Assembly (NCBI GenBank): GCA_030248215.1 | Contig: JASANG010000610.1 | Span: 62,001-126,000, forward strand | Source: Enoplolaimus lenunculus | Lineage: Eukaryota; Nematoda; Enoplea; Enoplida; Thoracostomopsidae | Length of the DNA stretch: 64,000 bases | Direction of reading: 5' to 3' | Shown here: positions 1 to 13,325 of the stretch, one piece after another | Numbering within the stretch: the first letter of the stretch is position 1 | Layout: each line of letters starts with the position of its first letter | Notes under the pieces: generated by a model | Seen by the model: the letters and a program-made list of their open reading frames with translations, nothing else | Told to the model about the DNA's origin: nothing | Databases searched by the model: none | Made by a program: the position numbers and the translations under genes

Positions 1-1939
1 GATAATTCCCCTGAATTGTGGGCTCTCGTCATGTCACCCGACGGCTTATTATAGAAGCAGCTCGCGACAAGACCACTAGCGGTCACCTTTGCTGATCGTT
101 TGACAGAATATGCACCCAAAATAGCATGCATCAATATTTTTTCATCGACAATCTACGACCAACCCATGTAATTCCTTTGCATTAAAATAAATCCCGTTCG
201 GTCTGCCTTCATTTACCTTATTCGTGTTTTACACACATTTAAATATATACGTGTACTTAAAAACACATAAAAACAACAACAGAAAATATCAAAAATGTAT
301 ATTAATTTTTTACCAATATGTTCTCATACATTTTACAAAAGCTGAGCTTCTTCAAATCGTCGATAAACATAAAATAAGCATTCACAATATAAACAAATAG
401 CTGTATATATACAAATACAATATACCTATAAATTCGCATAATTATCTTGCAACACATATAAAATATACAGATATATACGTTTTGTACCAGAATACATATA
501 TGACAGATAAACAGAAATACATAAATACATACACACCACAGCGTAAATAAATACATGCATAAATACAAAAATACATAATAAATAAATAATAAACACAACT
601 ACATAAATCCATACACACGACAGCGTAAACAAATACATGCGTAAACAGAAATACATAATAAATATAGTAACTGTATCGACTGTATAGTTGTCGCATATGA
701 AATACAATATGTGTGTGCTTTTGTAATGAATGAACACATATTGTTTCAAAATACACACACAACTTAATATATACAAAATATAAACAATAGCCCAATCGAC
801 AAAAAGCCAAACACAACTCAAAACAGTCGTTTACATAATCGGAGAGAAAAAGAAGCGTGCCGCGACTCTATTTTAAACCGCTCGCCACCAACGCCGCCGC
901 CGACTTGCCCCCCCGCCCTCAACATCCACCACCAAACACTTTCATTTTCGATGTCTGCAACCTGAGTGAGGTTTCTTTCTCTACTATAACTTGAATGCTA
1001 TTTTTATTCTACTGCGATTGTTGATTGCAACCAATTTTCGTTACATATTCCATCATACGTCCCCTGGAGGCGGTAATGCGCAGTTTTTTTTCAGTTTCAG
1101 CGCGCTAGCTGCTAGCATTGTTGCCAAATATAAATAAATCAGTCTCGTAAATAAGCAATGTGTACGAGATGACGAAACGAGACTGAAACTTTACAATACA
1201 ATCTGCTAATCATTCAAATTCAAAGAGATAATACCTGAATGATGTATGTACTTATATAAATAGCGCAATTGATAGCTTAGTTGCGAAAATCTGTAAAGTT
1301 GCAGTGCAGTACAACATATTCTGTTCGGACAACACATAACTGAATACGAGACACTTAGTTCCTACTACGTAGTTCAGTTTCGATTTCATTTTTCAAAGAA
1401 ACACAGCCCGTAACGCATAACCGTTATACAAGATTACATTACAATAATGAAAAAATGAATTACAAATCATATAATTAGCCAGACATTTTTTAAAATTTTT
1501 CATTTATTTAAAACTACAAAGTCTACATGTGAACACCTCTACATTAGGGAAATCATGCAGTCGGTAGAGCATGATGTTATATATGCAAACATGACAACCA
1601 TACATTGTCATATTAGGCATATTAAATAAATTTATAGTATTGGTTCCCTGTTTCACTATCACTTCCGCTTTAATATTAAACACTGCCGAAGCTTCAGGGG
1701 GATAGGGCGAACGGCTTCGGTGGCACCCTACCAATATCTTCGCCCCCTCCCTTGGTGAAAATAGTTATCTCCAGTATTAAAAGATTTCTACGCTAGGAAA
1801 CTTTCCCTTACCACCTTCCGTATAAAGCTACCTGCCGCACTTCAACTACCAATTCCTTATTGCAAGCCTGGATATATATTTAGTGCGTACGTAGTTATTT
1901 CTTTTGCTGTGTTATTTTTTGGCATATATCAGTTGTATG
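1..1939. other. Intergenic, no gene seen
   Basis: AT-rich sequence with the ATAC repeat zone. A C/G-rich patch (about 876-925, CGCCGCCGCCGACTTGCC) could be part of a 5' region of a gene outside the window, but nothing confirms it. ORFs are short and featureless. Confidence 0.5.
510..670 (+). repeat. AT-rich ATAC/AAATAC tandem region with an 82-bp duplication
   Basis: ATACACACCACAGCGTAAAT at 529 recurs as ATACACACGACAGCGTAAAC at 611, inside a broader zone (about 235-830) of AAATACATAAATAC-like repeats. Long frames here reflect the repeat, not genes. Confidence 0.6.
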
Positions 1940-2429
1940 CAGGGTGCGACCGGATCGCAAAAAACCGGATACCGGAACCGGATCCGGATAGTGATTTTTT
2001 ACCGGAACCGGATGTTAACCGGATACGTGTTTTTTAAATAAATCAATTTTTAGCACGTTAATGCGTCAGTAAATGTTAATTTATCTTTAGCAAACGGAAT
2101 ATTGCGTTTATATAAAGAAAACTCACCGAAATATCACAGCAAAATACTGTGTATCTTACAAATTCCCACCCTAATCGCCACGTTACTAACCAAACCATGT
2201 TCGGACAATCAAAGTATGCTCGAACACCTTATCGGTTCTGTTGGACTACCGTATACTTATATGTAATGGGACTGAAAACGTAACATCTCACAACATAATT
2301 TGCAATAATTTGAGATTTACGAAATCACCACCGAAATCCGGTATCCGGTAGGTTTGTACCGGATACCGGAACCGGATGCGGGTTTTTTGCCGGATACTAA
2401 ACCGGAGCCGGATATCCGGTCGCACCCTG
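1940..2429. mobile_element. hAT-type MITE, family A (CCGGAT arrays)
   Basis: It starts CAGGGTGCGACCGGAT and ends ATCCGGTCGCACCCTG, perfect inverted termini of 16 bp. It is flanked by the near-identical 8-bp duplications GTTGTATG (1932-1939) and GTTGTATA (2430-2437). The interior near both ends is an array of CCGGAT/CCGGAA hexamers; the centre is AT-rich and noncoding. An 8-bp duplication with CAGGG termini is characteristic of the hAT superfamily. Confidence 0.85.
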
Positions 2430-2519
2430 GTTGTATATATCATACCTGACATAACATTACGTAATCTTGCATTATTCAGCATACCTACGTAGAATAACAT
2501 ATATAAACTAAGTGACGTG

Positions 2520-2875
2520 CAGGGTGGCACCGGATCCACGATTTAACTGAATCCGAATCCAGTGCTAATTTGCCGAATCCGAAACCGAATCCTGCTTGTT
2601 GCAAATTTCAGATATATCTATCATTTATTTCAGAATATCGACGTAATGCCAGCCGTATAACTTTTAATACGTTAATATATTTCGTCCCCACGTCAATTCT
2701 GAGATTTCTCACCTGAAATAAAACATATTGATTTTTATAGCAAGGTATTTAAAAATTTTATTGCTTAAAAATGAAAAAACATATTGCCGAACTTTGTTGG
2801 ATTCGGCTTTTCCACAACCGAATCCGAATCCGAAACTCAAATTTTTGCCGAATCCGAACCTTTGTTTCCACCCTG
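2520..2875. mobile_element. hAT-type MITE, family B (CCGAATCCG arrays)
   Basis: Termini are CAGGGTGGCACCGGAT and AACCTTTGTTTCCACCCTG. The 8-bp flanks GTGACGTG and GTGACATC match at 6 of 8. Arrays of CCGAATCCGA occupy both subterminal regions. A second copy lies at 12762-13150 and aligns through most of its length. ORFs read across it are not genes. Confidence 0.8.
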
Positions 2876-3070
2876 GTGACATCGACAAAGAACCTAAACA
2901 AACCATGCCACCAATGCATGTAGTTTCACACCATGGACGCAGCAGCGAATATAACCTCGTGTTAAAGTCTTTGGGTACGAGCGTAGCTAGCGTTAATTTT
3001 TTTAACTACTACTAATCCAATGTTATTTATTCTAAAGCATGTAAAAGTGACATTTTATGCATCCATATCT

Positions 3071-3623
3071 CAAGGATGCACCGGATATTCGGTTCCGGTT
3101 TAATTCCCAATAAAACCGACATCTGTATCCGGTATCATCCTAGCGGATAACGGATATTTGCGGTGGTGTTGCGATGATTATAAAACTGCGTTTTACATGT
3201 GGAAATATGACTAGGCATTTTGCTACATACGACTGCATTATCAGGCAAGTAAAGAAGTATAGTTTTTTTACAGGAAGTGAAGTCAAAAACTCAAGCTAAC
3301 AATATAAATCAGTAAACGGTTACATATATACGTATTGCACCACTCAAACACTACCAACAGTGATACAAATTTTGATGCTGTATCCGGTTAACACTCTGTT
3401 CTGGTTCCTGTAAAAATTTACTAACAGGAACAGGAACAGTAATTGAATTTCTTTGTAGAAACCGGAACAGGAAAACAAACCGGAATTTTAAATAATTTTC
3501 ATGGCCTAATTACTGTTGAACTTTTCAGAAAACTTGACAAAAAATGTCTTAAGTCAGTTTTCAGCTATTTCATCACTCATCAGGAATTGAATTTTTGCAG
3601 GAGTTCCGGCTGAACCCTGCTTT
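3071..3623. mobile_element. Degenerate hAT-type MITE remnants
   Basis: CAAGGATGCACCGGATAT at 3071 resembles a family A start, and TATCCGGTTAACACTCTG near 3398 resembles an end. A further end, CCGGCTGAACCCTG at 3623, closes a shorter element beginning around 3391 with GGAAC/GTTCC arrays. No convincing target duplication survives, so boundaries are approximate. Confidence 0.45.
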
Positions 3624-4973
3624 CCAGCTGCAATTCCAGTATCCGGTGAAATTAATATCCAGTCTATCCCTGCGGTATCATCCTCGTTAAACTCATTAGA
3701 GTACACACGTTTCCATATAAAATATTACGTACTATTGTCTTTATTCTCACTCCTTTCTTTTCTCTGCATCCAGACGCTTTTCCGCTAGCCAGAGGCGTAG
3801 CCAGGATTTCTTTTCAATAAGGTCTAACCTTATTTTCGAGGTTTAAGAATATCTCAGGTTTTTAGACAGTTCTATAACCTGTAAAAGTGCCGTTGTGTCG
3901 TCTTGCCACAAATTTCAAGAAGGGATATATCCCCCACTATGCCTCCCTTGTATACGTACACCCCTGAAACTATAACTGCACGGGCAGTTCACTGAATAAA
4001 CCAATCCGGCTGCTCGAGCACAGCGAACTGATTACGAGAAAGACTGAGAGAAAGACGACAGTGTGAGAGCCAGAAACGCTCCGTCAACTACCAGAACCAA
4101 AAAAGCACCATTACCGAATAATCAGTATAAATGCGTATTACGGCAATGCTTGAAGCACACAAGCTGCTTGGCGACGGCACAAGACCAATGAAGGGATATC
4201 GCACATAACAGCCAGAGGCAATATATAAATTGAATGTACTTTTTCTCATATAAATTAGGTATACTCTTTCTCAACTCCTACGTCAGGCCCAAGCGTGTTC
4301 AGGAATTGCAAGCAGAAGAGGCGGTAGGATGATTTATAGACGAACAAAAACAAGGAGAAATTTCCAACATAAAGGTCTTTCAATATATGTATTTCACCGA
4401 TTAAATTTTTGTCCTGGAAATGCGAAATAGTACGCAGGCAAGACGGCGCCCCCTTTGCCTCTCCTCCTACCTACACAGCAATGATCGTAGAAGGCATTTA
4501 GAAGTAACAGTAGCAAACCATATCCGCTCATTTGATAACTTATTTGATCAAGTAATGCCTATACATAGATGTTGATATTCATAGACTACACATATATACA
4601 CGCCAGGGCGCGACCGAAACAAATAAACACAAAATCAGAGCAAACACAGAAACTTACAGGTCAAAGACAAGATAATGGAATCCTTCTTCCTGAATACTTT
4701 CATGCAGTCGCACTGAAACAAAACAATCAGAATTCAAATTCTATGTATTGAACAGATCATAAAATACACTGTTAAACTCTTGACCAGTAATTTTTCAAAA
4801 AAATCGTATATTCTACAGTGTTAAGAGGTTCTGCAGAATTCACTAAGATTGAAATCCGCAATCGGAACCGGATCTGACATTTTTTGAGAACAGATCCAAG
4901 GTGGCACACCATACTTGAACAATCGTTAACAATTGTCAGTGACACTCAGCTAATTATTTTCGTACATACGGAG

Positions 4974-5197
4974 TGCCAAGCAGTACGCGTGAGCGTAAGC
5001 TGGTGGATTTTCGGTGATCACCGTCCCTGAGAGCGTTTCGCTCTAAAATGATCTGATTTTGAAATTTGCATATTTGAGCTCCTGATGCCAAGCAGTACGC
5101 GTGAGCGTAAGTTGGTGGAGTTACGGTGATCACCGTCCCTGAGAGCGTTCCGCTCTAAAATGAACTGATTTTGAAATTTGCATATTTGAGCTCCTGA
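4974..5197 (+). repeat. Two-copy 112-bp tandem duplication with a hairpin
   Basis: TGCCAAGCAGTACGCG occurs at 4974 and again at 5086, and the full 112-bp units match except for a few substitutions. Each unit holds the palindrome CGGTGATCACCG and a GAGAGCGTT-CGCTCT hairpin, followed by GAAATTTGCATATTTGAG. A related single piece of the latter lies near 58195-58232. Confidence 0.85.
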
Positions 5198-5199
5198 TG

Positions 5200-8100
5200 A
5201 CGTAGTGCGTTATTTTGCCCTTATGATGCTTTGTCGCTTTATAAAATATGACGTCTTACCCCGGTGAGAGTTTGCCACCAATGATATTTTGTCCTCACAA
5301 GATATAACACTTTACAACTCTATGTTAATTCGCAGCTCACGACACAGTCGGAAAGTGGACAGATTAAAAACATACGCGACAACAACAGCTATATATTTGC
5401 ACTACTGTTTTTAAACGTCCAGTCAATTTTTTTATCGCCGAAAAACATTATAATTTTCAAATATAAACTATTTCTAAAGATTTTTTCAGAGTCTCTTGCA
5501 TTTTTTAAGACAAAATATCATGGGGTAAAGTGTCATACCTTATGGGCAGGGATAGGCGGTCTGCTCAGGACAAATTCCACCGTCTCAAAACCCGCTCGGT
5601 ACAACCCTAATTCAAAGTTATATTGTTGTTTTTGATCCCGGGCAAACCGAACAGACCGGAGAATTTTTTTAACATATCGTAGACGTTATAAATTCGGATG
5701 ACCCATAATTTTTTTACACGATGTCTTAAATGTTTTAAACACGAAAATGCAACTATTTGTGCTTTGTCACAATAAAAGCAGTGTTTTGGGTTTCCTTTCA
5801 AAAAGTACAATTTTGGGTAACCCGAGGATCATTCTGTTTCTTAAATAGCTGTATAACCAGGTACCGGTGCGCCACAATGTGTCGCTGCCTGTGTTAGGCG
5901 AAATGAGGAAGTACTTCATCCAAGGTAAACTTTGGTGATTGCGTTGCGTATCGCTTTTTCACCTCTTTGATCTTGATTTTCAAACCAGGCTGAAAAAAGC
6001 GAGCCCGAGACCAGAGTAATCTCAAGACTTGCAGAATGCCGAGACGCCCATTCCTGGGGGGGCAAAGTGTCATATATTATGGGGCAAAGCATCATATCAT
6101 ATAGGAGCAAAATAAGATACGGCAACGTCCTTGATCATTCCGCACGCAAATTTGGATTTTTTGGTGCGTCAAAAAAGTCGCGAACCACAATTTTCAAACT
6201 AATGCCTAACAATTAATGATCTTTAAACCTGAGAACAAGTATTTTCAGTGCGACACTCACCACCGCCATTCGGTTAAGAAATAATGAATTGTTTGCTTTA
6301 TTTTGCTTAGTCTGTATATATCTAAGTTTTGTTTTGACGATCTCAAATTTCTTGTACACATTTGTTCTTTACATACGTATGCCACAGCGTCACATGTAGA
6401 TACATCCGTACCTACGTACGTATGTGTGTCTGATATAAGCTATACATCTGTAAGTACATGTTTCAACCCATCCGTTCGTTAATTATTGACAAGGCTTAGG
6501 CGCCGACAGGTATGTGAAAGAGGGCGCAAGTTCACTCCCTCAATTTTGTACACAGTTTCGTTTATATACATATATTGAGTAAAGTGGTGTTCTATTTACG
6601 ATTTGCTCAAATCAACCACTTCCACACCCCATCCCAATACTCTGGCGGTGCCCATGTGACTAAGAATCGCTACATATGCACGATACCAATAAACATTACT
6701 TACAGCAAACGAACTAAGGCACGTAATTAATCACATGAAGTTTTGCAAAGGGTAATGAACTAACCAAACTTAATAGCTACAGCTTCAATACGTACGCAAA
6801 TACATAGCATGGGCGCTAATCGGTCCACAATAAACAGCTTCAATCGTTTTATGGAAAAAGCTTAAGTCTTGGTTTTTATTTTTAATCAAAAGTAGTTCAA
6901 AAATTAACAATAAATTAGGTGCGCTAAATGAGTGATCCAACGCAAAGAATGACGAAATTCAACTCAGCGTAAAACATATTCCTAAGTTTAACCCTCCTCA
7001 GCGTAATAAACACAAGTCTAAAACAAAGCTTAAGCCTATGCCCAAACAAAAATTAGTCTAAAAATTAAACCTACTCTGTTGCAATCTAGTGTCGAGAAAG
7101 CAGGGCACTACGAAAAGTTCAATGTGGTTCTTTCGTCTTCGAACATAGACGATTCATGTATATACGTATAGTTCGACAGTAAGGTGATATTTGATAGAAT
7201 CTCTGTTGCAGTGGTTTAAATCAGAAGAATCTAAACCAAATCAACTCAATTTCAGGTGGCCAAAGCAAGTATTCATTAGTCAGAAAGCAATCTTGTAAAC
7301 CAAATACTGAAAACTATTGAGACAGTTGCATAATAAATAACGACTTTTAGAATGGTGTTTTACGCCCATAACATTACCTTGTAGGCCAGGGTACTTCCTT
7401 TAGAGCAACAGGTTAAAATATGTGCTTAGGAAACAAAATTTGAGGTTCGGAAACCCAAAAACACAAAATCGAGTTTGGGATATCCAAATGGAAAATATAA
7501 TTGCGGATATCCGGAGAAATATCCGGCAAGAATTGCCGGATCTACGCATATGAAAAAATACCTGAGGCACAGGGCAAAGTATATCTATAGACATTAATTT
7601 TTTAACAAACAGAAAATTACATCAAACACATGTAACATAATATGTTCTAGAATGTTTATATATTATAGGGTTGAGCACCGGAAAAAACCGACGTAAAAAC
7701 CTTTTTTCAGTTTTTCTCGAAGGGGCAGAAAAACGGAAAACGCTTTTTATTATAATCCCAGTAAATTACACCCAAAACTGCGACAAAACATCGGGGGGAA
7801 AGCGAGAAATTGGCTTCTTTCACACACCCGTCATCGCGAAGACTGATTTACCTGGAGGGATCAGTGGCGAATACAGGAAACTTTAAAATAGGGGATCGCA
7901 GCACGACATATTGTGGAAGAAGTCGCGAGCGAAGCGAGTCAGAAGCCATACACCATTTTAGCGCTAACCTTCAATAAATACAAAATCTTGGTTTCCCTTT
8001 GGATCCGACAGTATATAGGTGGAATAGGGGATACATGCCTCTGCTAAAATTCTGGAAAGATCAGGAAAACACGCGTTGACAGGTTCTAAATTCCACGGCA

Positions 8101-9164
8101 CTGTACTAAAGCTATGGTGACTCCCCTCTCGCCCCAGCTGTCCTCCGCTGCTAAAAATATGCTATACAAATGATTTCCTAATCAAACCTGAATTCCAGTT
8201 GCATCCCCATCTCTGCTACAATATACTTCTTTAATCTTAGAGTGATCGCTATGTATATTTAGGATTTTTCTGTTTCTCTTTGATGCACAAAAACGAATAA
8301 CCGTTTTCCGGGTCAATTTGTTTGAAAAAATAATTAAATGAACCGTCCTCATAAAATTATACATAACCGTTTCTCGCGTTAGAGTTTAAGTCTTCGCATA
8401 ATGGTGTAATATAGCATCCTATCTGTTCTTTAGGCATGGTGTACATAAGTTGGAATCGGCATCTTTTCAAAATAAGATTTGCTATCAGTATGGGCAAAAT
8501 TTTGGTATCGACACATCCCTATTAATACCACCGCAAAATTTTATTTTTTATTTTTTCATCATTTTTACGAACAGTGGCACACGAAAAATAACCACAGAAC
8601 TCCAGCACACGTAAAATAGCGATAAACATTAATTTTGATGCGTCGTCCTAATAATATCTGGTTTTGTTTGCTATTCAGTTGGTTAGTACTGAGACCGAGA
8701 CCAACCAGATACCGACATTTGCCAAGACCGAGGCCGACCATCCCTGTCAAACACATTTAAATGTACTGATGATACAAAACTATAGGAGCATTATTCAGCG
8801 GACATTTGTTACACGTCTTACAAACTGAAGAGAATATTTTACTTTTACCAACTCAATGAGTGCACTTCAGTATGCCCGGTTAGCTCTATATTATCCACTT
8901 AAAGGACCCTGAGTTCAAGCGCGTAAATAAAAATAGGTACAATTTCAAGGTATATACATACATACATATATAAATACACGAATCCTATTTCATGGTAAGT
9001 ATCAATGCCCTTCATTACAAAAGTAACTTAAAACAATTTCAAATGGTGTAGATGTGGAAAATCGACAACCGGCTCTTGTATTATACATTGACGGATATTT
9101 CGCTATAAAGCTTAGCAAATCTCTTTGCACTGTTATTTATGACCAAAATTACAATACATCATAG
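5200..9164. other. Intergenic, repeats only
   Basis: Around 5520-6110 short direct repeats (GGGGTAAAGTGTCATA; GGGGCAAAGTGTCATA; GGGGCAAAGCATCATA) recur. A MITE end TATCGACACATCCCTA is at 8506-8521 and another, GGCCGACCATCCCTG, near 8748. At about 8874-8930 TTAGCTC..CTTAAAGGACCCTGAGTTCAAGC vaguely resembles a tRNA-derived SINE head. No gene was identified. Confidence 0.5.
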
Positions 9165-9614
9165 CAGGGTCCAACCGGAATTCCGATTCCGATTAAATTC
9201 CCATTCAAAACGAGTTCCGATTCCGATTGCACAATCAATCGGAATCGGAATTTTGAAATTTTAATTTTATTCTTACTTGCTGTGATATGTTGAATAAAAA
9301 TTCTGTATTATTTATCGATTAAATTGCTTTCGATGAGTTCACTTATCAATAATTGATTGTAGTTTAGCTTTACGGAACCAAAAACCATCGTTGATTTGTT
9401 CATGCCACCTTTTCGAATATTGATGCCAGCCAACAGAAACCCTAATTCAACATTATATACGTATATTTGTCAATACAAATTATCCGTAGTCAAAATTCAA
9501 GTTGCGATTCCGATTACAATTCCGGTATAAATTTGCTGTTCCGATTCCGATTACAATTCCGGTATAAATTTGCTGTTCCGATTCCGATATATTCCAGTTC
9601 CGCTTTGCACCCTG
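9165..9614 (+). mobile_element. hAT-type MITE, family C (CCGATT arrays), perfect 8-bp TSD
   Basis: It starts CAGGGTCCAACCGGAATT and ends TTCCGCTTTGCACCCTG, with perfect direct repeats CATCATAG at 9157-9164 and 9615-9622. Subterminal arrays are CCGATTCCGATT on the left and the complementary pattern on the right. Length is 450 bp with no coding capacity. Three related copies sit inside SCYL1 introns. Confidence 0.9.
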
Positions 9615-12600
9615 CATCATAGTGAGCTTTGTTCGACAAGAAACAAGCATATTATCAGAAAACGGAGTTAACACTACAACCATGTGGAAGTTTGCACGAT
9701 TTCGGTATTCCGTCGCACCGTGATGCATCCACAAGTTCGGGCGTCGAATACTAATAGATCACAACGATTACTCGCTAGGAAAGCCGTATTTTTTTAAAAA
9801 ATATTACAGTTGCATCCGGGCCCGGGTAAATTCCGGAAGAATTTATTATATTATACTTGCAAACCAACGCTAACTGTGTGAAATACATTAGAAACAAAAC
9901 GCTCCCAAAGTCCCAAAATGTCGCTTAAGACAAGTATCGTATGTCGTTTGTAAAAGCAAAATGCAGATGGAAAAAGTTGGTTAACTCACCTTTGAGTAAT
10001 AAATAAGCTACGTACATAATAGATATACGTACTTGGGCTACGATTACGAATGCTTAATTAGGAATGGTTAGAATGGTCCGGATGCTGAGACATGCCATGT
10101 CTCATTTTAAGCAAAAAACTAGACACTTTACTTTTGCGAATCACATTAGTCGCTTCGCATTGCATACTGCCCATTAATATTTTATACACTGAGCTGTTAG
10201 AAAACAGATGCAGACTGAAATTCTTTCCTATCTTTAAAAAATTAGGGCCAGTCTTTGCCTGGAAAATAAATCAGGGTCCTGGTTTGCATAATTAAAAATT
10301 CCGGGTCCGGGTTTTTCTTCCAGAAAAATCCGGCTACGTGTACGGGTATTTATTTTTAAATGTTACAACTCCAAAAAATATTACTGATTCCCATAAGCAA
10401 CAGAAACAACACCTTAGACTGGCTGCCTAACGGTCGAAAACTGCGAAAATGTTTGGTTTAGGACTAAAAAATACTATATATTACATTAAATTTCCGGGGG
10501 GTGATGAAATATGTTTCTGGGGGATCATACGTAACCACATATATATTCCAGGCTGCGGTGTGCTAGATTAACCCGCTTAATAAAATCCCTGTTTAATGTT
10601 GGTTTTGTTGCCAACAGCAACTCAAACCAGGCTTACACGTACAAAGCTATAAAGTGACGATTATACTTTTTGTGGGACCAAACTGCATTCCACATTTTGA
10701 CAACTGTTTTTTGATAGCCTGATCAAATACACGTTAAATGTTGGTTTTGTTGCCAACAGCAACTCAAACCAGGCTTACAAATTTATAAAGTGACGATTAT
10801 ACTTTCTGTGGGAGCAAACTGCATTCCACATTTTGATAACTGTTTTTTGATCGCCTGATCAAATATATACACGTTTAATATAAGCATCTTTTTAAACTCT
10901 GTATGTTATACATACTCAATGCTTTAAAACGGTTTTTGATCATATTAAAATTGGCAACACTTATATATAACTGTTTGTTTCTATGATATAAAGCACACAA
11001 TCCCTTATATTTTAACGTAGTGCACGTTGTTAACGAGGCTGTGGTTAAGTATTGCCACGTAAACCACATTCAATTTTTTGAAAAAATGACATTTTGCATA
11101 CAAATTTAGAAAGCGACACAGCGCTAAAACTATTTAAAACGGAGATGTCAGAACGGATTGGCACATTTTTTACAATGTTAGGGGGAGTAAAATGCGAACA
11201 AGATCGTCTCGTTTTGTCCACCCGTTAAGGAGTTAATAACAAAAATGTCAAAATATTCCGGGGGATCAAAATGGCGCGTTTTCCGCGCATCTCCTCGGTT
11301 GTGTGTGACATGTCTATGTGCCAAAACCATGAATCATTTACAATAACTTAGGTTGGCATCCATTCCAACCTTTACGCCACGATTCATCCCCATGCTAGAA
11401 TCGAACTCAATTTTGGAACTACCATTCATTCTTTAAGCTTTAAACTTGAGCTTTATAACATGTGAATCTAGAACATTTTTAAACATCTAGACCTGGCACG
11501 AAAACTTCTGTCTCAAAATAAAAATAAAAAACAACCTTACCTATATTCGAATGCTGCAACTGCCTGCATATCCTGGCTTCACGTTCAAGCTTCTGGAAAT
11601 CTAAAAACAGACCGAGCAATAGCGGAGACTTATAAAATTCAATCGGAGACGAAAACAGTTAACTCTAACACACAACATGAATCAAAGAAAAGACAGTCAT
11701 AACCGCAACGAAGTTTTACAATTTATTGAAGCATTTGTCAGTTTTAATAACAAATAAACCGACTAATCAATATACAGATGTTATCCTAGACAGTAAGTAC
11801 ATACTGGGTTAAATTTAAGTTGTTCGTTTTCAAGCACAAATCAACAGAAATAACAGTTCAAAACTTGTACACTTATGTGTCCTGTCAGGGAAATCAATCA
11901 TACTAGATACTGACAGCAAAATTTTTCTCCAAGTTTTCCGCTTACCTCTGGTTGATAGCTTCCTCGTATTTATAATTTTGGCTGCAAATTCAAGACCAGT
12001 GGAATTTTGTATACAACGTCGTACGATTGAGAAGGCACCTCTGAAACGACATAACGAACAGTCATTTTCCTCAGTTCATGTCTTGATCAGTCGTGAAAAA
12101 CAAACACAATTCAAAACCGTACACTAATCGCTGGGTTGATCATAAATCAGAATGCCCCCGAAACTACTGTTTCAACAATTCCGGTTTCGAAAGACTGTAA
12201 CTGTTGCGAATCTAAACTCTAAACGTTGGCTTTGAAAAATTGCTATACACATTGTGTAAAGCAACAAGTTTGCCCGGTTGACTAAGCCAGCAACAGAAAG
12301 ACATGAATTTTGAAACAAGGAAACCCCAAATCATGGAAACATAAATTGAGGTCATGAACCGCAAGAACTGAACGGTTACGCAACAATTCTTTTACGTATC
12401 TGGTGTTTTCGATCCTTGCTACATTCAACTTTTTAATGACTGAATCTCACTGCGATCATGGAATTCTACTTAAATCTAAAATTAATCGTTATAAATTAAA
12501 ACAAATTACTTTCCCAATTCTTCACGAAGGGAATAATTATCACTAAATTTAGTGCTGTTACTACTAGTTGCCATTATCTGAACCATCACTGGATGACTCT

Positions 12601-12761
12601 AAATGCCATCTGAAATATAAAATATGGCGTGCTTGTGTCATTTTCTCCTATTCAGAGTTTACGAGGCACCTGCTTCTATTAGGCAAACACAAAAGCTCCT
12701 GCGAGCCGTTAAAGTATAAACATCTCAAAGCAGATTTAGAAACTATGTATCATAGTTGTAC
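9615..12761. other. Intergenic, repeats only
   Basis: It contains the 142-bp duplication, a possible decayed element between GCATCCGGGCCCGGG (about 9815) and CCGGGTCCGGGTTTTTC (about 10300), and a CCGGGGGATCAAAATGGCGC repeat near 11258. No gene signals recognised. Confidence 0.5.
10591..10876 (+). repeat. Two-copy 142-bp tandem duplication
   Basis: AATGTTGGTTTTGTTGCC occurs at 10595 and about 142 bp later, and the following text (CAACAGCAACTCAAACC; GTGACGATTATACTTT; GCATTCCACATTTTG) repeats in order with few differences. Only one deletion of a few bases separates the copies. No function is evident. Confidence 0.85.
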
Positions 12762-13150
12762 CAGGGTGGCACCGAAACCACGATTTGACCGAATCCGAAT
12801 CCAGTGCTAATTTGCTGAATCCGAAACCGAATCCTGCATGTTGCAAATTTCAGAGTTGCAAATTTCAGATATATCTATAATTTGTTTCAGAATATCAACG
12901 CAATGCCAGCCGTATAACTTTTAATACTTTAATATAATTCGTCCCGACGTCAGTTATGAGATTTCTCTCCTGAAATAAAAAATATTGATTTTTATAGCAA
13001 GGTATTTAAAAATTTTATTGCTTAAAAATGAAAAACATATTGCCGAACTTTGTTGGATTCGGCTTTTGGATTCGGCTTTTCCACAACCGAATCCGAATTC
13101 GAACCTCAAATTTTTGCCGAATACGAATCCGAACCTTTGTTGCCACCCTG
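12762..13150. mobile_element. hAT-type MITE, family B, second copy
   Basis: It starts CAGGGTGGCACCGAAACC and ends TTGTTGCCACCCTG, flanked by AGTTGTAC (12754-12761) and AGTTGCAC (13151-13158), matching 7 of 8. The interior aligns with 2520-2875, with small local duplications (GTTGCAAATTTCAGA; TTGGATTCGGCTTT) that make it longer. Confidence 0.85.
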
Positions 13151-13255
13151 AGTTGCACATGATGATATAAAATCGAATTTTGATGATTTAATTTTTTGTC
13201 AGACAATTTGGATAGGAACCGGGACTTGAGATCTTTTAACTAAGCAGCTGAAAAC

Positions 13256-13325
13256 TGGGTTACGGGTGGTTTCAAACTTGCGACCTTCTGCGTGTCAGGC
13301 AGACGCTGTTGCCCGCCTCTAGAAC
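13256..13325 (-). other. tRNA-like fossil or tRNA-derived SINE head
   Basis: Read on the - strand, TCTGC-CTGACAC-GCAGA forms a perfect 5-bp anticodon stem with a 7-base loop (U33, anticodon GAC). AAGGTCGCAAGTTTGAAACC then resembles the variable loop and box B. The D-arm and acceptor stem do not pair well, so it is unlikely to be an active tRNA. It could be a pseudogene or the promoter end of a SINE. Confidence 0.4.

Noticed and set aside
302-821. Three - strand frames of about 100-130 aa, rich in Tyr/Val/Cys
   Set aside because: They come from ATAC/ACAC repeats read in all frames; no domain and no splice structure.
2709-3015. ORFs on both strands around 2.7-3.0 kb and 12.95-13.2 kb that match each other
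   Set aside because: The similarity comes from two copies of the same noncoding family B MITE.
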